This document shows positions 9,894-22,088 of a stretch of DNA of 64,000 bases, piece by piece. The stretch comes from Eucommia ulmoides. Its lineage: Eukaryota; Streptophyta; Magnoliopsida; Garryales; Eucommiaceae. The first letter of the stretch is position 1, and each line of letters begins with the position of its first letter. Location: the NCBI GenBank assembly GCA_016647705.1, contig CM028336.1, forward strand, positions 1,860,001 through 1,924,000. Reading direction: 5' to 3'. The notes below the pieces were generated by a model. It was given only the letters and a program-made list of their open reading frames with translations, did no database searches and was not told where the DNA came from. The position numbers were made by a program, and so were the translations under genes.

Positions 9894-12033
9894 ATGAAGA
9901 TTGGTGATCAAATTAGAAAGCTACTATCATGCAAAGGTATGAATATGAATTGTTCTTTTTTTTTCCTTTTTCTCATTTATAAAAAACTTATATTAAACAC
10001 CCATGAAGGGAGTTTTAATTTTTAAATTCTTAATAAATAATTATAGTTAGATTAAAATTAGATTTTTTCTTATTTATTGAAAATGAAAAGAAACAAATTT
10101 GAATTAAAAAAAAAAAGTAGGGTTATTAGTATTCAAAGAAACTTGTGAAAAATAATTGTTAGAGACATGATTCGGTAAGTACTTAAATTGTGTTTTTAAG
10201 GCCCCGTTTGGTAACCGTTTTCATTCCAAAAATTTCCTTCCCATTTTCAGATTTTTGAGAATTTTGTTTAGGAATAGTGTTTAGTAATTTTTATTTCCGT
10301 TCCCATTCCATTCTCTTCCCATTCAATAATTGTGCCTATTTTTTTCTTAAGAAATGAGAAACAAAAAAAAGTTGTTTCTCATTATTCTCATTCCATTCCC
10401 AAAACCACTTATCACTGTTCATCCACCGCCGGCCGCCGACCATCTCCTGCGACCGTCGCCGGTTACATCCGGCATTGCCCGCCGCCCACCATCCGGCCAC
10501 CATCACCCATCCGCTACCGCGTCCGGCCGTTGCCGGCGCCGCCGCCCGCATGCCGTCAGGCCAAAACAAAAAAAAAATCTCAATATAAATAAATAAATAG
10601 TTTTAGGATAAAATCGTTATCAAACGCGATTCTGTTCCCAAAACAAAAACAAAAAATTATCGTTACCAAACGCGATTCTACTCTCAAGAAGGAAACATAA
10701 TTCTCATCCCATCCCATCCCATTTTTATCCCACTACTGGGATGAGAATAGAAACAGTTACCAAACGCCAGCTAAGTGTTTCTGTTTGTAGATTTTTTATT
10801 TTCATTTTTAAAAATTTAACGAGAAGACAAATCCTTTTTTTTTTAAAAAATAAATTAAATAGTTATTTTTAAATTTTATTTTATTTAAAAAAAAAAAAAA
10901 AAAAAAAAAAACCTCACTCCATTGATTTTTATTTTTTATTTTTTTGCATGGCAGCGACCCAAATAGACAATCAGACTTGTATCGGGTTGAACCTGAGAGA
11001 GGAATACGCTAAAGCATTCAGAACCGAATCATACATTGATTTCTGGACACATGTACTCGCTTTAAACGTTGCAGATTCCGGCACATGTATGCCGGCGGTG
11101 TCCACCTCCGCCGATCGACTTCCATCCTACCGCCTTTTCGCTGAGCACTTATTGGATCCAGATCAACCCACCGTCAATCAAATCCTCGCCTTATCCCGAA
11201 ACCGCTCGGAATACCACTCTGTCCTCTCCGACTACTTCTTCAAAACCGCCGACGCCTCTTTATTGTGTGGCCTCCTGTTAAAAGACATTGAGCATACACG
11301 TACCAAATATCGGTATCTAAAAACCACTATTGGATCCCTCGAAACCGCTCAATTCTCGTCGGTAAACCACTTACCCGTTATGTTGACCCGATTAACCGAC
11401 TTCTCCAACTGGTATAACCCGTTTGTCTCATCGGCTTCATCTCCTCGAAAGTTTAAAGCCGTTCAAGCCGGCTGCTCTGAGCTTCTCACAGGGCTCGAGT
11501 CGAGCCGTAAGAAAGCTCAAGCCAAACTAAGGGTCATGAATAAGCTAAAGCACAGCTCAGCCGTTTTTCTCGTGGCTTTAACGGCTTCATTGGCTGTGAT
11601 TGTCACGGCTCACGCTTTATCAATTATAGTGGCTGCACCATGTCTTGTTGTGGCTTCGATCGAGCTGGCTTCTTTGAGAAAAATGGCTATGTTTTCGGCT
11701 CAGCTCGACGCGGCAGCTAAGGGAACGTATATATTGAAGAGGGACTTGGATACAATAAGTCGGCTTGTGGATCGGCTTAATGATGAGCTGGAGCATATGC
11801 GTTCCACAATCAAGTTCTGGCTCAAACGAACTGAGAATCGGCTTCAAGCCACAAGCGGTGAGGTGGCGCGCCAGCTGAAAAAGAGCGACGCCAGCTTCAC
11901 TGAACAACTGGACGAACTGGAGGAACATTTGTATTTGTGTTTTATGACAATAAATAGGGCTAGAACCCTAGTACTAAAAGAGATTACGAACCCGGGTCAA
12001 CCATTCAGACCCCAAATATGCTGTAAAAATTAA
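9894..12033 (+). CDS. UPF0496 family protein, two exons
   Basis: Exon 1 is 9894-9936 (MKIGDQIRKLLSCK, donor GTATGA) and exon 2 is 10955-12033, after TTTTTTTGCATGGCAG. The phase-1 join gives 373 residues. The long frame alone could start at the ATG at 10948, but that ATG lies inside the acceptor, and a basic N-terminal peptide from a short first exon is usual in this family; I prefer the spliced form. Landmarks include REEYAKAFRTESYIDFW, a hydrophobic pair at about 213-248 (VFLVALTASLAVIVTA and IIVAAPCLVVAS) and a C-terminal charged, probably coiled-coil region. UPF0496 proteins are plant membrane proteins related to BPS1/AT14A-like groups with no settled function. The intron carries a MITE, and the 3' end is repeated downstream. 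Confidence 0.85.
10201..10773. mobile_element. MITE with CGTTTGGTAACC ends inside UPF0496 intron
   Basis: It begins GGCCCCGTTTGGTAACCG and ends CAGTTACCAAACGCC. The GC-rich core (about 10420-10560) is the inverse type of that at 6957-7215 (CCGGCCGCCGACC, CCGTCGCCGG). It sits entirely within the intron 9937-10954 and is not part of the mature message. Confidence 0.75.
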
Positions 12034-12262
12034 CAAAATTTAATTTTAAATAAAGTAAAAATTGTAGCTCCTATTCAAAAATTCATATATATTATGGGCT
12101 ATTTATGGGCCGATAGGTCCATTCAACTCATTCCTCTTTCTTTAGGGTTTGGGCTTAAGGTTTAAATAGGACGGGACTAGCCTAACCTTTTATTTTTAGG
12201 GTTAACTAGGCCCGGGTTAGTCAATTAGGATTAATTAAAATAAACAATATATATAATAATAT

Positions 12263-12775
12263 ATATTGAAGAGGGACTTGGATACAATAAGTCGGCTTGT
12301 GGATCGGCTTAATGATGAGTTGGAGCATATGCGTTCCACAATCAAATTCTAGCTCAAACGAACTGAGAATCGGCTTCAAGCCACAAGCGGTGAGGTGGCG
12401 CGACAGCTAAAGAAGAGCGACGCCAGCTTCATCGAACAACTGGACGAACTGGAGGAACATTTGTATTTGTGTTTTATGACAATTAATAGGGCTAGAACTA
12501 AAAGAGATTACGAATCCGGGTCAACCATTCGGACCCTAAATATGATGTAAAAATTAACAAAAATTAATTTTAAATAAAGTAAAAATTGTAGCTCCTATTC
12601 AAAAATTCATATATATTATGGGCCGATAGGTCCATTAAACTCATTCATCTTTTTTTAGAGTTTGGGCTTAAGGTTTAAACAGGACAGGGCTAGCCTAACC
12701 TTTTGTTTTTAGGGTTAACTAGGCCCGGGTTAGTCAATTAGGATTAATTAAAATAAACAATATATATAATAATAT
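12263..12775 (+). pseudogene. first tandem copy of the UPF0496 3' end
   Basis: It repeats 11731-12262 (last ~100 codons plus 3' flank) with high identity. An in-frame TAG (12350-12352) replaces the TGG of the parent, and about nine bases are missing near 12500, so it cannot encode the tail intact. There is no promoter or 5' part: a partial tandem duplication, 532 bp offset. Confidence 0.85.
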
Positions 12776-13500
12776 ATATTGAAGATGGACTTGGATACAA
12801 TAAGTCGGCTTGTGGATCGGCTTAATGATGAGTTGGAGCATATGCATTCCACAATCAAGTTTTGGCTCAAACGAACTGAGAATCGGCTTCAAGTCACAAG
12901 CGGTGAGGTGGCGTGCCAGCTAAAGAAGAGTGACGCCAGCTTCACTGAACAACTGGACGAACTGGAGGAACATTTGTATTTGTGTTTTATGACAATTAAT
13001 AGGGCTAGAAGCCTAGTATTAAAAGAGATTACGAACCCGGGTCAACCATTCAGACCCCAAATATGTTGTAAAAAATAACAAAATTTTTTATTAATCCGGT
13101 ACAATCGGCAAAGTTATGGACAATACAGCCTACAACTCGGTACAGTCGGCAAAGTTACAAGTTTGTATGAAAGAAGTTATAAGTTTTTCTGAAAAGTTAC
13201 AAGTTACAAGTTCATGTAAAAACTTGTAACTTCCTTCAGATGCTTTGGCCGACTGTACTTGCTGCTGTATGGAAGTAAAGGCCTTTTAAATAAAGTAAAA
13301 ATTGTAGCTCTTATTAAAAAACTCATAGAGATTATGGGCTATTTATGGGCCTAAAGGTCCATTCAACTCATTCATTATTCTTTAGGGTTTGGGCTTAAGG
13401 TTTAAGCAGAACGAGGGTTAGTCTAAACTTTTATTTTTAGGGTTAACTAGGCCCGGGTTAGTCATTTAGGATTAATTAAAATAAACAATATATATAATAA
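12776..13500 (+). pseudogene. second tandem copy of the UPF0496 3' end, with insertion
   Basis: Again starts at the same ATATTGAAGA point, offset 513 bp from the previous copy. Here the frame stays open from 12779 to 13078 (99 residues, near-identical to the parent's C-terminus, stop at the same place). The 3' flank is interrupted at about 13089-13285 by an inverted-repeat insertion. No upstream exon or promoter, so expression as a protein is doubtful. Confidence 0.8.
13089..13285. mobile_element. small inverted-repeat insertion in the third UPF0496 tail
   Basis: Absent from the two sister copies, which serve as empty sites. Contains GGTACAGTCGGCAAAGTTAC and, inverted, CTTTGGCCGACTGTAC, so the ~200-bp insert can fold back. 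Superfamily not determined. Confidence 0.6.
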
Positions 13501-14277
13501 TTTAATCAACTTAATAATAAATATTGTATACTTTTGATTTGGTGAATTTTATTTTAATTTATAGGAATAAATATATTTTGCCATAGTAATAAAATATTCG
13601 GTTAATAGGATATTTGATTATACTTAGACTTTTTTTTTTCCTTTTTATGGAAAAAAATATATATTTTGGTACAAAAAGTATTTTATTTTTTATTTATATG
13701 AAAAAAAAAATATAGGGTCGGACTTGAGACTTATTATTTTAATAATGGGAGTGCGACAACAAGGAAGTAGGGTCTGAAGATTAGGCCGGGTCGAGATCAA
13801 GCTAAAGCCTGACCTGAACCCTCCCCGACTTGAACCATGAACAGTCCTATCTATTATGATTGAGTTTTTTTTTTTTTCAATAAAATTTGATAAATCTATA
13901 TAATGAAATAATTTACGATACTAATTAAAATTTGTAATTTAATCTATTAAATTGAAAAAATCGAATAAAAATAATTTTTTTATTCTTTTTATTATACGGT
14001 GAAGTGTGTCTGGATTTTAAATTCACTGGTATTAGACACTGGTTATTAGGGTAGGTGCAACTATTTTCAAGAACATACCAATATTGGCCGACCAAATAAT
14101 TGTACCCATTAAATCATTGTGGTTCCTTAATTGGCCTACAATTTTGTTGTGAAAAGGGAGGTAATTCAATCATTGACTTTATTGGAATTTTTAGGGGTCA
14201 TTTTATAATTTTTGATATTATCAAATTTTAGTCCCTATTAAAAATAGTCTATTATTTTTATTTTTATTCCAAAACCT
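13501..14277. other. spacer before the DCR array
   Basis: AT-rich; nothing recognised. It ends at the left breakpoint of the tandem array. Confidence 0.4.
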
Positions 14278-14674
14278 CAAATTATAATTTTCACGAGGTT
14301 TATCAAAGCCAGTATCAGTTCTGAAATTTACCTGGTATTCTGATGGAATGATATTAAATTTTGAATGGACATTTATTTAAATTTTGATTCAATTTTATCA
14401 GAAAACGTGCAAGTGGACTCTAGCATTGTGGGACTTTTCATAATAACTTTACTTTACTAGGTTAAGGGCCCTAAGCAGTCTAAACCCGGGTTCGACTCTG
14501 AGCAAAGTATTTAGATATTACATTTGTCAGAAAAAAAAAATAAAAAAATCTAATAAGCTTGCTGTACCGATTTTTTTATATAATCTCCAGTCGATCATTG
14601 CAATGTGTATTGCGAACCATATCACAATTCTGAAAAGGAATATCACTTTCATGTGGTAGGTTTTCAATTCTAAA

Positions 14675-14705
<31 letters not shown>

Positions 14706-16019
14706 CCTTAATATGGCACGTGCACATGACATTATTTCTGTCAGTTTGGACAAAAAATCAACAAAATGACCAATTAAAATTAATTATATACTTAAAAAAT
14801 TTAAACTGAAACGAAACAAACTTATCAGACTACATGGAAACATGTCAATAATTAAATGGTAAAAGTTAATTTGGCCAACAAGTAATGCATGAAGAAAAGC
14901 CTATGGGATAGGCATCGCTAAAGTAAGTGGGAAAAAAAGACAAAGCCATCTTACCCAATTATTGTCACTCATCTTTTTAGTTGTTTGGTCTGAAAAGCAA
15001 AACTTGACGTTCTCAATAAAAGTGAGGATTAAATTTGACATTTCATAATTTAATTTTTTTAGACAATTAGAGATTCACTATTTTGATTTTTAATTTTTAA
15101 GTAAAAAAAAAAAAAAATTTAAAAAAATAACTAATAAAGTATATATGTGAAATTTAAAGGGTATAAAATATAATCGAACTCACCCAATTTAAAAGTGAGA
15201 CTGTTAAATTTTAGGAAGAAATTTTTTCTCCAGCTCATCTCAAATCTCAATTCCCCTCAAATTAATTCAAGCCATGAAAAAACATCTTCAAAAAACGTCT
15301 GGATTTATTAATAAACTAGGGATTTTAGTAACTAAAGGTACTATATCAATTTTTAATTTTTTAAATATAAAATTAATAAAAAAAATTAACTAAAATTTAA
15401 AGGGTACAAAATATAATTAAATTCAACCGCTTTAGAAGTGTTAGTGTGCAATTTTTAACTGATAATTTTTTCTTCAAAAGTTCAAAATTAATAGATTGAG
15501 AAATTGTACAATATCAATCTCGCTCATTTATTGCACAATGTCAACCTCGATCATTTATCGCTTTGAAAAAAAAAAGATGTAGTCCACCACTAGATGTGCC
15601 CTTCTTAAATTGGGTTCAAATGCAAGCTATTTTTATAATATCAATTTTACCCTTTGTAGTTAGTTTGTGAGACAAATTTCTTCTATGCAAAAATACAAAG
15701 TACATTAATGTGTGTGACACTGTATTAATGTTTACACTACCCAACTAATTCAGCCACAAATATGGTTAGGGAGACGGAAAAGAAAAATAAATACAGGAGA
15801 CTATAATATTTTTATCTATCGCAAAAAAAAAATAAAAAATTAATGTTATTTGATTAGAAAAGAAAAATAAAAGAAAAGAAAATAACTCATTTTTATATAA
15901 TTTACTATTTTGTTCTCGTAAAGAGGAGGAAATGATACAATAGCAGTGACCGATCTACTTCCTGGCCAGGAAAACTTACATTTTTAACCTTCTATGTTTA
16001 GAAAAGTACTATTAACATC
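14278..16019 (+). repeat. array unit 1, upstream flank
   Basis: Homologous to the part of units 2-5 before the DCR promoter, but lacking their insertions. It therefore gives empty sites for the MITE (near 14577), the first Mutator-like element (AATTAAAATTAATTA at about 14783) and the SINE (AAATAAAGAG at about 16471). Otherwise non-coding and AT-rich. Confidence 0.75.
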
Positions 16020-16400
16020 TTTAAATCACGGATAAATCCCCTCTATCTATAATAAACCTCTAAAAAAATTAGGGTGTTTACGTGACAACTTCCTTTTTTT
16101 ACCCTTAATCTTAAAAAAAATTTATACGCAATTGCAAATTGTATTTTAGTTTCGCATATTAAAAAAAGGCGAAAGACCCATTACACACATTGCACTCTCG
16201 TAGTTATATTTATCTAACATTTATATAAAATATTTGTTAAAAGTAACAAATATTACATAATAACATGTAACTTATAATCTGTAATTAATATTACACAGGT
16301 ATGAGCACATACATGACTAATACGCAAGTAAAAACAAATTTAAGAGTCTAAATCAAAATTTATGCTTTAAATGGGACAAATAACCGATTATACTGGCTAT
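16020..16400 (-). mobile_element. dispersed repeat in the DCR promoter region
   Basis: On the minus strand this resembles 53700-54080 (shared GTTACAAGTTAC-type and AATATTTGTTAC stretches, TCTTTCGCC, ACTTGCGTATTAG). Units 2-5 lack it at this place. It ends about 260 bp upstream of the DCR start codon. Exact boundaries are unclear. Confidence 0.5.
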
Positions 16401-16550
16401 TTGCGAATAATTTAAATAAATTTGAGTGTAAATTTATTGCTTACTCACATCCCATCCCCATCTACATAGAAATAAAGAGATCTGATTAATTGCCTACAAC
16501 TACCCTCATGAAATTCATAAATGCCACCCCAACCACATTTTAGTGGAATT

Positions 16551-16560
16551 CCACTATAAG
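16551..16560 (+). promoter_or_regulatory. TATA box of DCR gene
   Basis: CCACTATAAG, 106-115 bp upstream of the ATG. The same box is kept in all four derived copies, mostly within near-identical promoter sequence. Confidence 0.65.
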
Positions 16561-16665
16561 TTCATCCTCCCCCTCATGACCCAAGCAATCTAGACAACCT
16601 TAAACCCCTTTGGGATTTTTCCCTTTTTCTTCTCTTTTCTAACCCTAGCTTTCATCAAATCAACC

Positions 16666-17757
16666 ATGGCAGGTGAAGCTTCACCCGAGGGCAAATCCGT
16701 CAAAGTGAAATTCCTAGGCAAAACCCATGTCAAACCCCTAAAGCCATTGGGAAGAAAAGAATGTCAATTGGTCACATTTGACCTCCCATACTTGGCATTT
16801 TACTACAATCAGAAGCTAATGGTTTATAAAGGGGGTGATTTTGAGGACAAGGTTGGGAAATTAAAAGATGGGTTGGGGATAGTTTTGGAAGAATTTTATC
16901 AGTTGGCTGGGAAATTGGGGAAGGATGAAGATGGGGTTTTTAAGGTGGAGTACGATGATGACATGGAAGGGGTGCTGGTGGAGGAAGCGGCGGCGGAGGA
17001 GATTTCGGTGGCGGATTTGATGGTGGAGGACGGCACTACAAAGCTGAAGGAGTTGTTGCCGTACAACGCCGTGTTGAACTTGGAGGGGCTCCGACGGCCG
17101 TTGCTGGCGGTGCAGGTAAAATCTTTTGAATCGATTTATTACAATAAATAAATAGCATAATTTTGACATATTTAATTTTAAAAAAAGAAGAAGATTATCT
17201 CAATTTTCAATCTAAATAAATAAAAACAACATTTGGCCCAATTTTTTTTTTTTTTAAATTTATATCTTTTATCATATATTAAGGAAGAAAATTATGTGAC
17301 GAAGATTAAAATTGTATAGTTTTAATTCTATCGATATAGAACAAAAATCTCATATTCGTCTATAAGTGCAATTTTCACGGAAAATTTGAATGCGAGAGAA
17401 TGAGAGATGATTTAACTTATATATTGGTGTAGTAACTCTCAAATGATCGCAGTGGGTGAGAAATTTAATACCCGTTTTTAAATGCAACTCTCGATTTGCA
17501 CGGAATACGAGAAAATGATAAAAAACATGTAATCTCCACATTGCACGGAGGATTTGACAACGAGAGACTAAGAGACGAATTCTCATACATTGACTCTAAC
17601 ATCATGTTAGGAGGATTCCAACGTAAAACCATATGGTTTTCAGTAGAGTAACTCTTTTAACTTGTACAGTAGTAATGTGAGAACTCTCGACTAATTGATG
17701 TGGGTTAAGAATCTAACCTATTATATTTTTAATATTATTTTTTCATATTTAATAATC

Positions 17758-17796
<39 letters not shown>

Positions 17797-19557
17797 ATTT
17801 TCTTTTCTTTTTTCTTTGATGATATGGTTAAAGATTGGGACATTGGTCATAATAAATAAACTTTTGCAGCCTATTTAATACCATTTTGTTGCACTTAAAT
17901 CCCTGCCCTTTTAGGTGAAAATTCATAAATGCTTCATAAGTTCTAATGGCCCCCCACAATTTTATTTTATTTTTTTCATGCTTTTTTCATTTGGTATTAT
18001 TTCATTGTTTTGTGAATTTTAAATTTTTGCATCAATTTAATTTTAATTTTAAATTTAGGGTTTCAATTTTGTATTCTCAAACACATTTAGGTAGCATTTG
18101 AAATCTTAGAATAATTTCAAATTTTCAATTTTGTGTAACCAAACACAACTTTAGTCTTTTTATTTTTTAATTTTAATTTTTGTTTTCAAAATTTTGAATG
18201 GAGAAATAGACGAGAAAACGAAAACCAATGGCGAACACGGGGGGCTACGGGTGGCGATCGTCCTCCAAATTTTCAAAAACACCCTTTTTATATAATTTAT
18301 TCATGTTTATACCATAAAAAATGTACGTTTATTCTATTTTTTCTTCCTAGTGGCAGATCAAAAAATTGATTGAGGAAAAGGGCTAAATTTATTAGAGACT
18401 TTATTAGATATTATTAATAATTCAAGGATCGCTCGTGTCTTCTCTTATCATTTAAAAAATATCGGTCATCCCTTTATCATTTTGATCAAACACCATTTAA
18501 TTTTTCTTTACGATAAAAATTAATAAAAAATTTATTGTAATACAATTATGTCTAAGATAATTTAAAAATAATTAAATAATTAATTTTTTAAAAAATATAT
18601 AAAATATATATATATATATATATATTTATTTATTTATTTTTTCTAAATAATAAATATTGATTGTAGCTTACCAAGCTTAAAGACGGATTGGCAATGGGGT
18701 GCGCATTCAACCACGCCATTCTAGACGGTACTTCCACGTGGCACTTCATGAGTTCGTGGGCCCAAATTTGCAGTGGGTCCAACTCCATATCGGTCCCACC
18801 ATTTCTCGACCGCACCAAAGCGCGAAACACGCGCGTGAAGCTCAACCTCTCCCAGCCCGCCGACGCGCCGGAGCACGCGAAGTCGGCCGACGCGGAGCCG
18901 CCGCTCCGGGAGAAGCTGTTCCGTTTCTCCGAAGCGGCGGTCGACCGGATCAAGGCGAAGGTGAACTCCAACCCACCGGAAGGCGGGAAACCGTTCTCGA
19001 CGTTCCAGTCGCTGTCGACGCACATCTGGCACGCCGTGACCCGCGCACGGCAGCTAAAGCCGGAGGAAATCACCGTCTACACCGTCTTCGCCGACTGCCG
19101 GAAGCGAATCGATCCTCCGATGCCGGAGAGCTACTTCGGAAACCTGATCCAAGCGATTTTCACGGGAACAGCGGCCGGATTGCTGCTGGCGAATCCGCCG
19201 GAGTTCGCGGCGACGATAATACAGAAGGCGATTCAGATGCACGACGCGAAGGCGATCAACGCGAGGAACGACGACTGGGAGAGCAATCCGAAGATTTTCC
19301 AGTTCAAAGACGCCGGGGCGAACTGCGTCGCCGTCGGGAGCTCGCCGAGGTTCAAGGTTTACGAGGTGGATTTCGGGTGGGGGACGCCGGAGACGGTGAG
19401 GAGCGGCGGCAATAACAGGTTCGACGGAATGGTGTATCTGTATCAGGGGAAGAGCGGAGGTCGGAGCATCGACGTGGAGATATCCTTGGAGGCTAACGCC
19501 ATGGAAATTCTGGAGAAAGACAAGGAATTTCTCATGGAGGGAGAATTTAATTCTTAA
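16666..19557 (+). CDS. DCR: DCR-type BAHD acyltransferase
   Basis: Two exons, 16666-17115 and 18667-19557 (GT-AG, phase 0), giving 446 residues, the usual BAHD length. DCR (DEFECTIVE IN CUTICULAR RIDGES) is a cytosolic acyltransferase needed to place trihydroxypalmitate in cutin. Exon 1 has CQLVTFDLPYLAFYYNQK and LEEFYQLAGKLGKDEDGVF. The join gives LAVQLTKLKDGLAMGCAFNH. The catalytic HXXXD is HAILD at 166-170, the second BAHD motif DFGWG is at 385-389, and NNRFDGMVYLYQGKSGGRSI follows. Both motifs are intact. Exon 2 is GC-rich in an AT-rich intron and flank. It is the only complete copy among five array units. The assignment to DCR rather than HCT-like BAHDs rests on the LTKLKDGLAMG and DADxR-to-FADCRKR stretches known from DCR. 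Confidence 0.93.
17116..18666 (+). other. DCR intron
   Basis: 1551 bp, AT-rich, with (AT)n runs at about 17764-17793 and 18601-18625. The stretch 17360-17600 (ACGAGAGACTAAGAGACG type) has a relative at about 49890-50000. No nested gene seen. Derived copies lack this intron because a deletion spans it. Confidence 0.7.
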
Positions 19558-19775
19558 ATCTAGAATTTGGTTGTTTGTTTGTTGTGAGAGTATGTATTAG
19601 TATCCGTTTGGCGGACAGTTTGAAAATTCAAATTCAAATTTTTTGAATTTTTTTCTGGAAAGTCGCCAAACAAGTATTTAATATCGATTTTCTGTATGTT
19701 TTAATGTGCATCGTGTTATTAAAACGTTGTGTTAAATTTTGGCATTGTTAAACACATCGTGTTCAGTGTACTCCA

Positions 19776-19985
19776 GGGGTGTTAGTCGGATTGGTAAGGA
19801 GAGACGACTCCTTTATTTGTTAATAATGGTTCGACTCTTTTGACAAATACTCCAGCAGTAAAATCTTGAAATTAATCCTGAATGCACCAGACCGATATAT
19901 GAAAGTGTGTCCTTAAGATTGTTAGAGAAGGTGATTAGTCGAAGTATGACCCGAACACATTTTACTGAATTAATTTTGTTGTTAA
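19776..19985 (+). mobile_element. tRNA-derived SINE-like element, unit 1
   Basis: A GTTAGTCGGATTGGTAAGG head resembling a tRNA A box and GGTTCGACTC resembling a B box (19828-19837), followed by a conserved body (TTAAGAT, GATTAGTCGAAGTAT). The same family recurs through the array and outside it at 52120 and 62268. Confidence 0.55.
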
Positions 19986-20721
19986 TGATTGAGAATTTAG
20001 CAATGTGACGGTGTCTCAGAAATAGAATTGAAAATAAAATCACGTGATGTTAGGTTATAATTTTAAAGTAAATTATGAAGTTTTAGTTGTAATATATTTT
20101 GTTCTTCGAGTTATAATTTCATTTCAATCCGGTCTAATTGAAAATTCTATCAAATAAATTGGATAGAAGCAACACGCGATTTGTCCGTTCAGAATATTTT
20201 GATTTAATTGCATTTATCCCTAAAATTTGGATGCGATCTCAATTTAGTCAAATTATAATTTTGTTATATTTTTTTTTAAGAGGGTTTTCCAAAGTCAATA
20301 CCGTTCTTGAAATTTACCGAGCATTTTGATGAAATGAAATTGAATTTTAAATGAACATCTATTTAAATTTTGATTTTATTTCATTATAATTCGATTCCAT
20401 TATTTCTAACTAAACATGTCATAAATAGAAAATGTGCAAGTGAGGTCTCTAGCACTGTGGGACTTTTCATAATAACTTTAGTTTACTAGGTTAAAATTTA
20501 GGTTTCTAGATTTGATATCAGTAAAAACTAAATAAAACATATACTAAAATCGATCTAAATATTATAGAGTAAAATAAAAAATAGGGGACCATTTTAAAGT
20601 AAAAAAGATAAGGGCCCTAAGCAGTCTAAGCCCAGGCTCGACTATGAGAAAATTATTTTGATATTACATTTATCAAACAAAAAATTAAAATCTGAAAAGT
20701 CTGTTATACCAATTTTTTTTT

Positions 20722-20907
20722 AGGGATAATTAAACTTTACCCCTCTGTCCAATTTGCACTTACCCTCATGTGGTTTGAAAATCGCCACTTACTCCCCTGA
20801 TATATGGGGTAAGTGCAACAAATATCTGATCACATGGCGATTTCCAAATCAGAAGGAAGTAAATTGCAAATTGACCAAACTACAGAAGGATAAAGTGCTA
20901 TTAACCC
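20722..20907. mobile_element. AGGGTTAATT-end MITE, unit 2
   Basis: Ends AGGGATAATTAAACTTTA and TAAAGTGCTATTAACCCT, with a largely palindromic interior. Unit 1 has the uninterrupted site (TTTTTTTATATAATCTCC near 14570). Confidence 0.75.
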
Positions 20908-21081
20908 TTTTTTAATATAATCTTCGGTCGATCATTGCAATGCATATTGTGAGCCATATCACATTCCATGTGGTAGGTTTTCAATTCTAAATGATTAAAA
21001 AAAAACGTAAAAAAAAAAAAACCTTAAAATATTCCGTCAGTTTGAACGAAAAAAACTAACAGAATGAGTAATTAAAACTAA

Positions 21082-22088
21082 GAGACAGTTACCAAGAAAT
21101 CTTTATATGAGGACAAAACTACCAAATACACCTTTTTGAAAAACATGTTATAAGATAATTCTTTTGTCTTTTTGTGACGATTTTACCCCTCGCGTTGAAT
21201 ATAACACGAGCTCGTGTTGAACATAACACGGGCTCGTGTTATATTCAACACAATCTCCTGTTGACTATAACACAAGATTTGTGCTTCAAAGGTTGATAAT
21301 GATATATGAATACAAAATCTCAGCGATATCCTATTATATTAGCTAAGCAAGCTGAGAATCTGAGATCATCCTTCGCCCTTTTTCTTTTCCTCCAAACAAT
21401 GGGAAATGGGATTACCTTCACTAAGCAAACTTCTGTTGAAATTCATCCCAAATTTTGCCGTCTCTATGAGTATTAAGACGCCACAACACCCAGTAGCATA
21501 ACCCACCCAATAAATTGACTATTAAACCTCAAAGAACAACGTCGACTGGACATTTCAAACCCTAGAAACGCTGAAGAAGCAACTCCCCTTCGAAAAAAAA
21601 AAACCAAGAATCTCATCTGTGATCGTTTCTCCTTTGATCACTGAAATCCAGATTTAGAAATTTTAGGTTTGATTTTTCAGATCTTGATTCGCGAAAAGAT
21701 AGAGGCGGAAAGGATGGGGGACGGCGACGGCGAGTGTCGTGAATCGAAGAGAACTGAAATCGATTTAAGGAGGAAGATTGGCGATCCCTTCACCGTCCTA
21801 CGTCCAAAGCCATGGCGTAATCGGAGCCAAGCACCAAGACTTGTTGTGCTTGTCGTTTGTGCAAATGGAGAGAGAGAGAGAGGAGAGAGAGATTGGAAAA
21901 AGGAAGAACAAGGAGCAAAATTGTGAAAACATAAGAAGAATCAGGAAAGGGTAAAATCGTTATTTAAAAAAAAAAAGGACTATCTAGTGCAAAGTCATGT
22001 CTTTTTAAGAACTATTAGGTGCAAAATAAAAAATATGGGATCATCTTGTAGATTTTGTGATTTAACAAGGTTATTTGATATTTTTCTC
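21082..22088. mobile_element. Mutator-like element 1 (MULE-1), unit 2
   Basis: Flanked by a nine-base duplication TAAAACTAA (21073-21081 and 22089-22097), the size typical of Mutator-like elements. Unit 1 has the unfilled site. The ends (GAGACAG... / ...TTTTCTC) are weakly inverted, and sub-terminal AGATAGTCCTTTT-type sequence is inverted too. It contains hyphenated palindromes (TAACACGAGCTCGTGTTA core) and a gene-like segment with a 5'-UTR-like stretch and short open frame (21714-21926). No transposase. Confidence 0.75.

Noticed and set aside
10948..10950. ATG as the UPF0496 start
   Set aside because: It lies in the splice acceptor of a well-formed intron, and the upstream exon at 9894 joins in frame with a family-like N-terminus.
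18630..19242. Frames opposite or out of phase with DCR exon 2
   Set aside because: Shadows of the GC-rich exon. The spliced BAHD frame explains the region.
19828..19837. tRNA gene suggested by GGTTCGACTC
   Set aside because: No cloverleaf can be formed; the motif belongs to a repeated SINE-like element.
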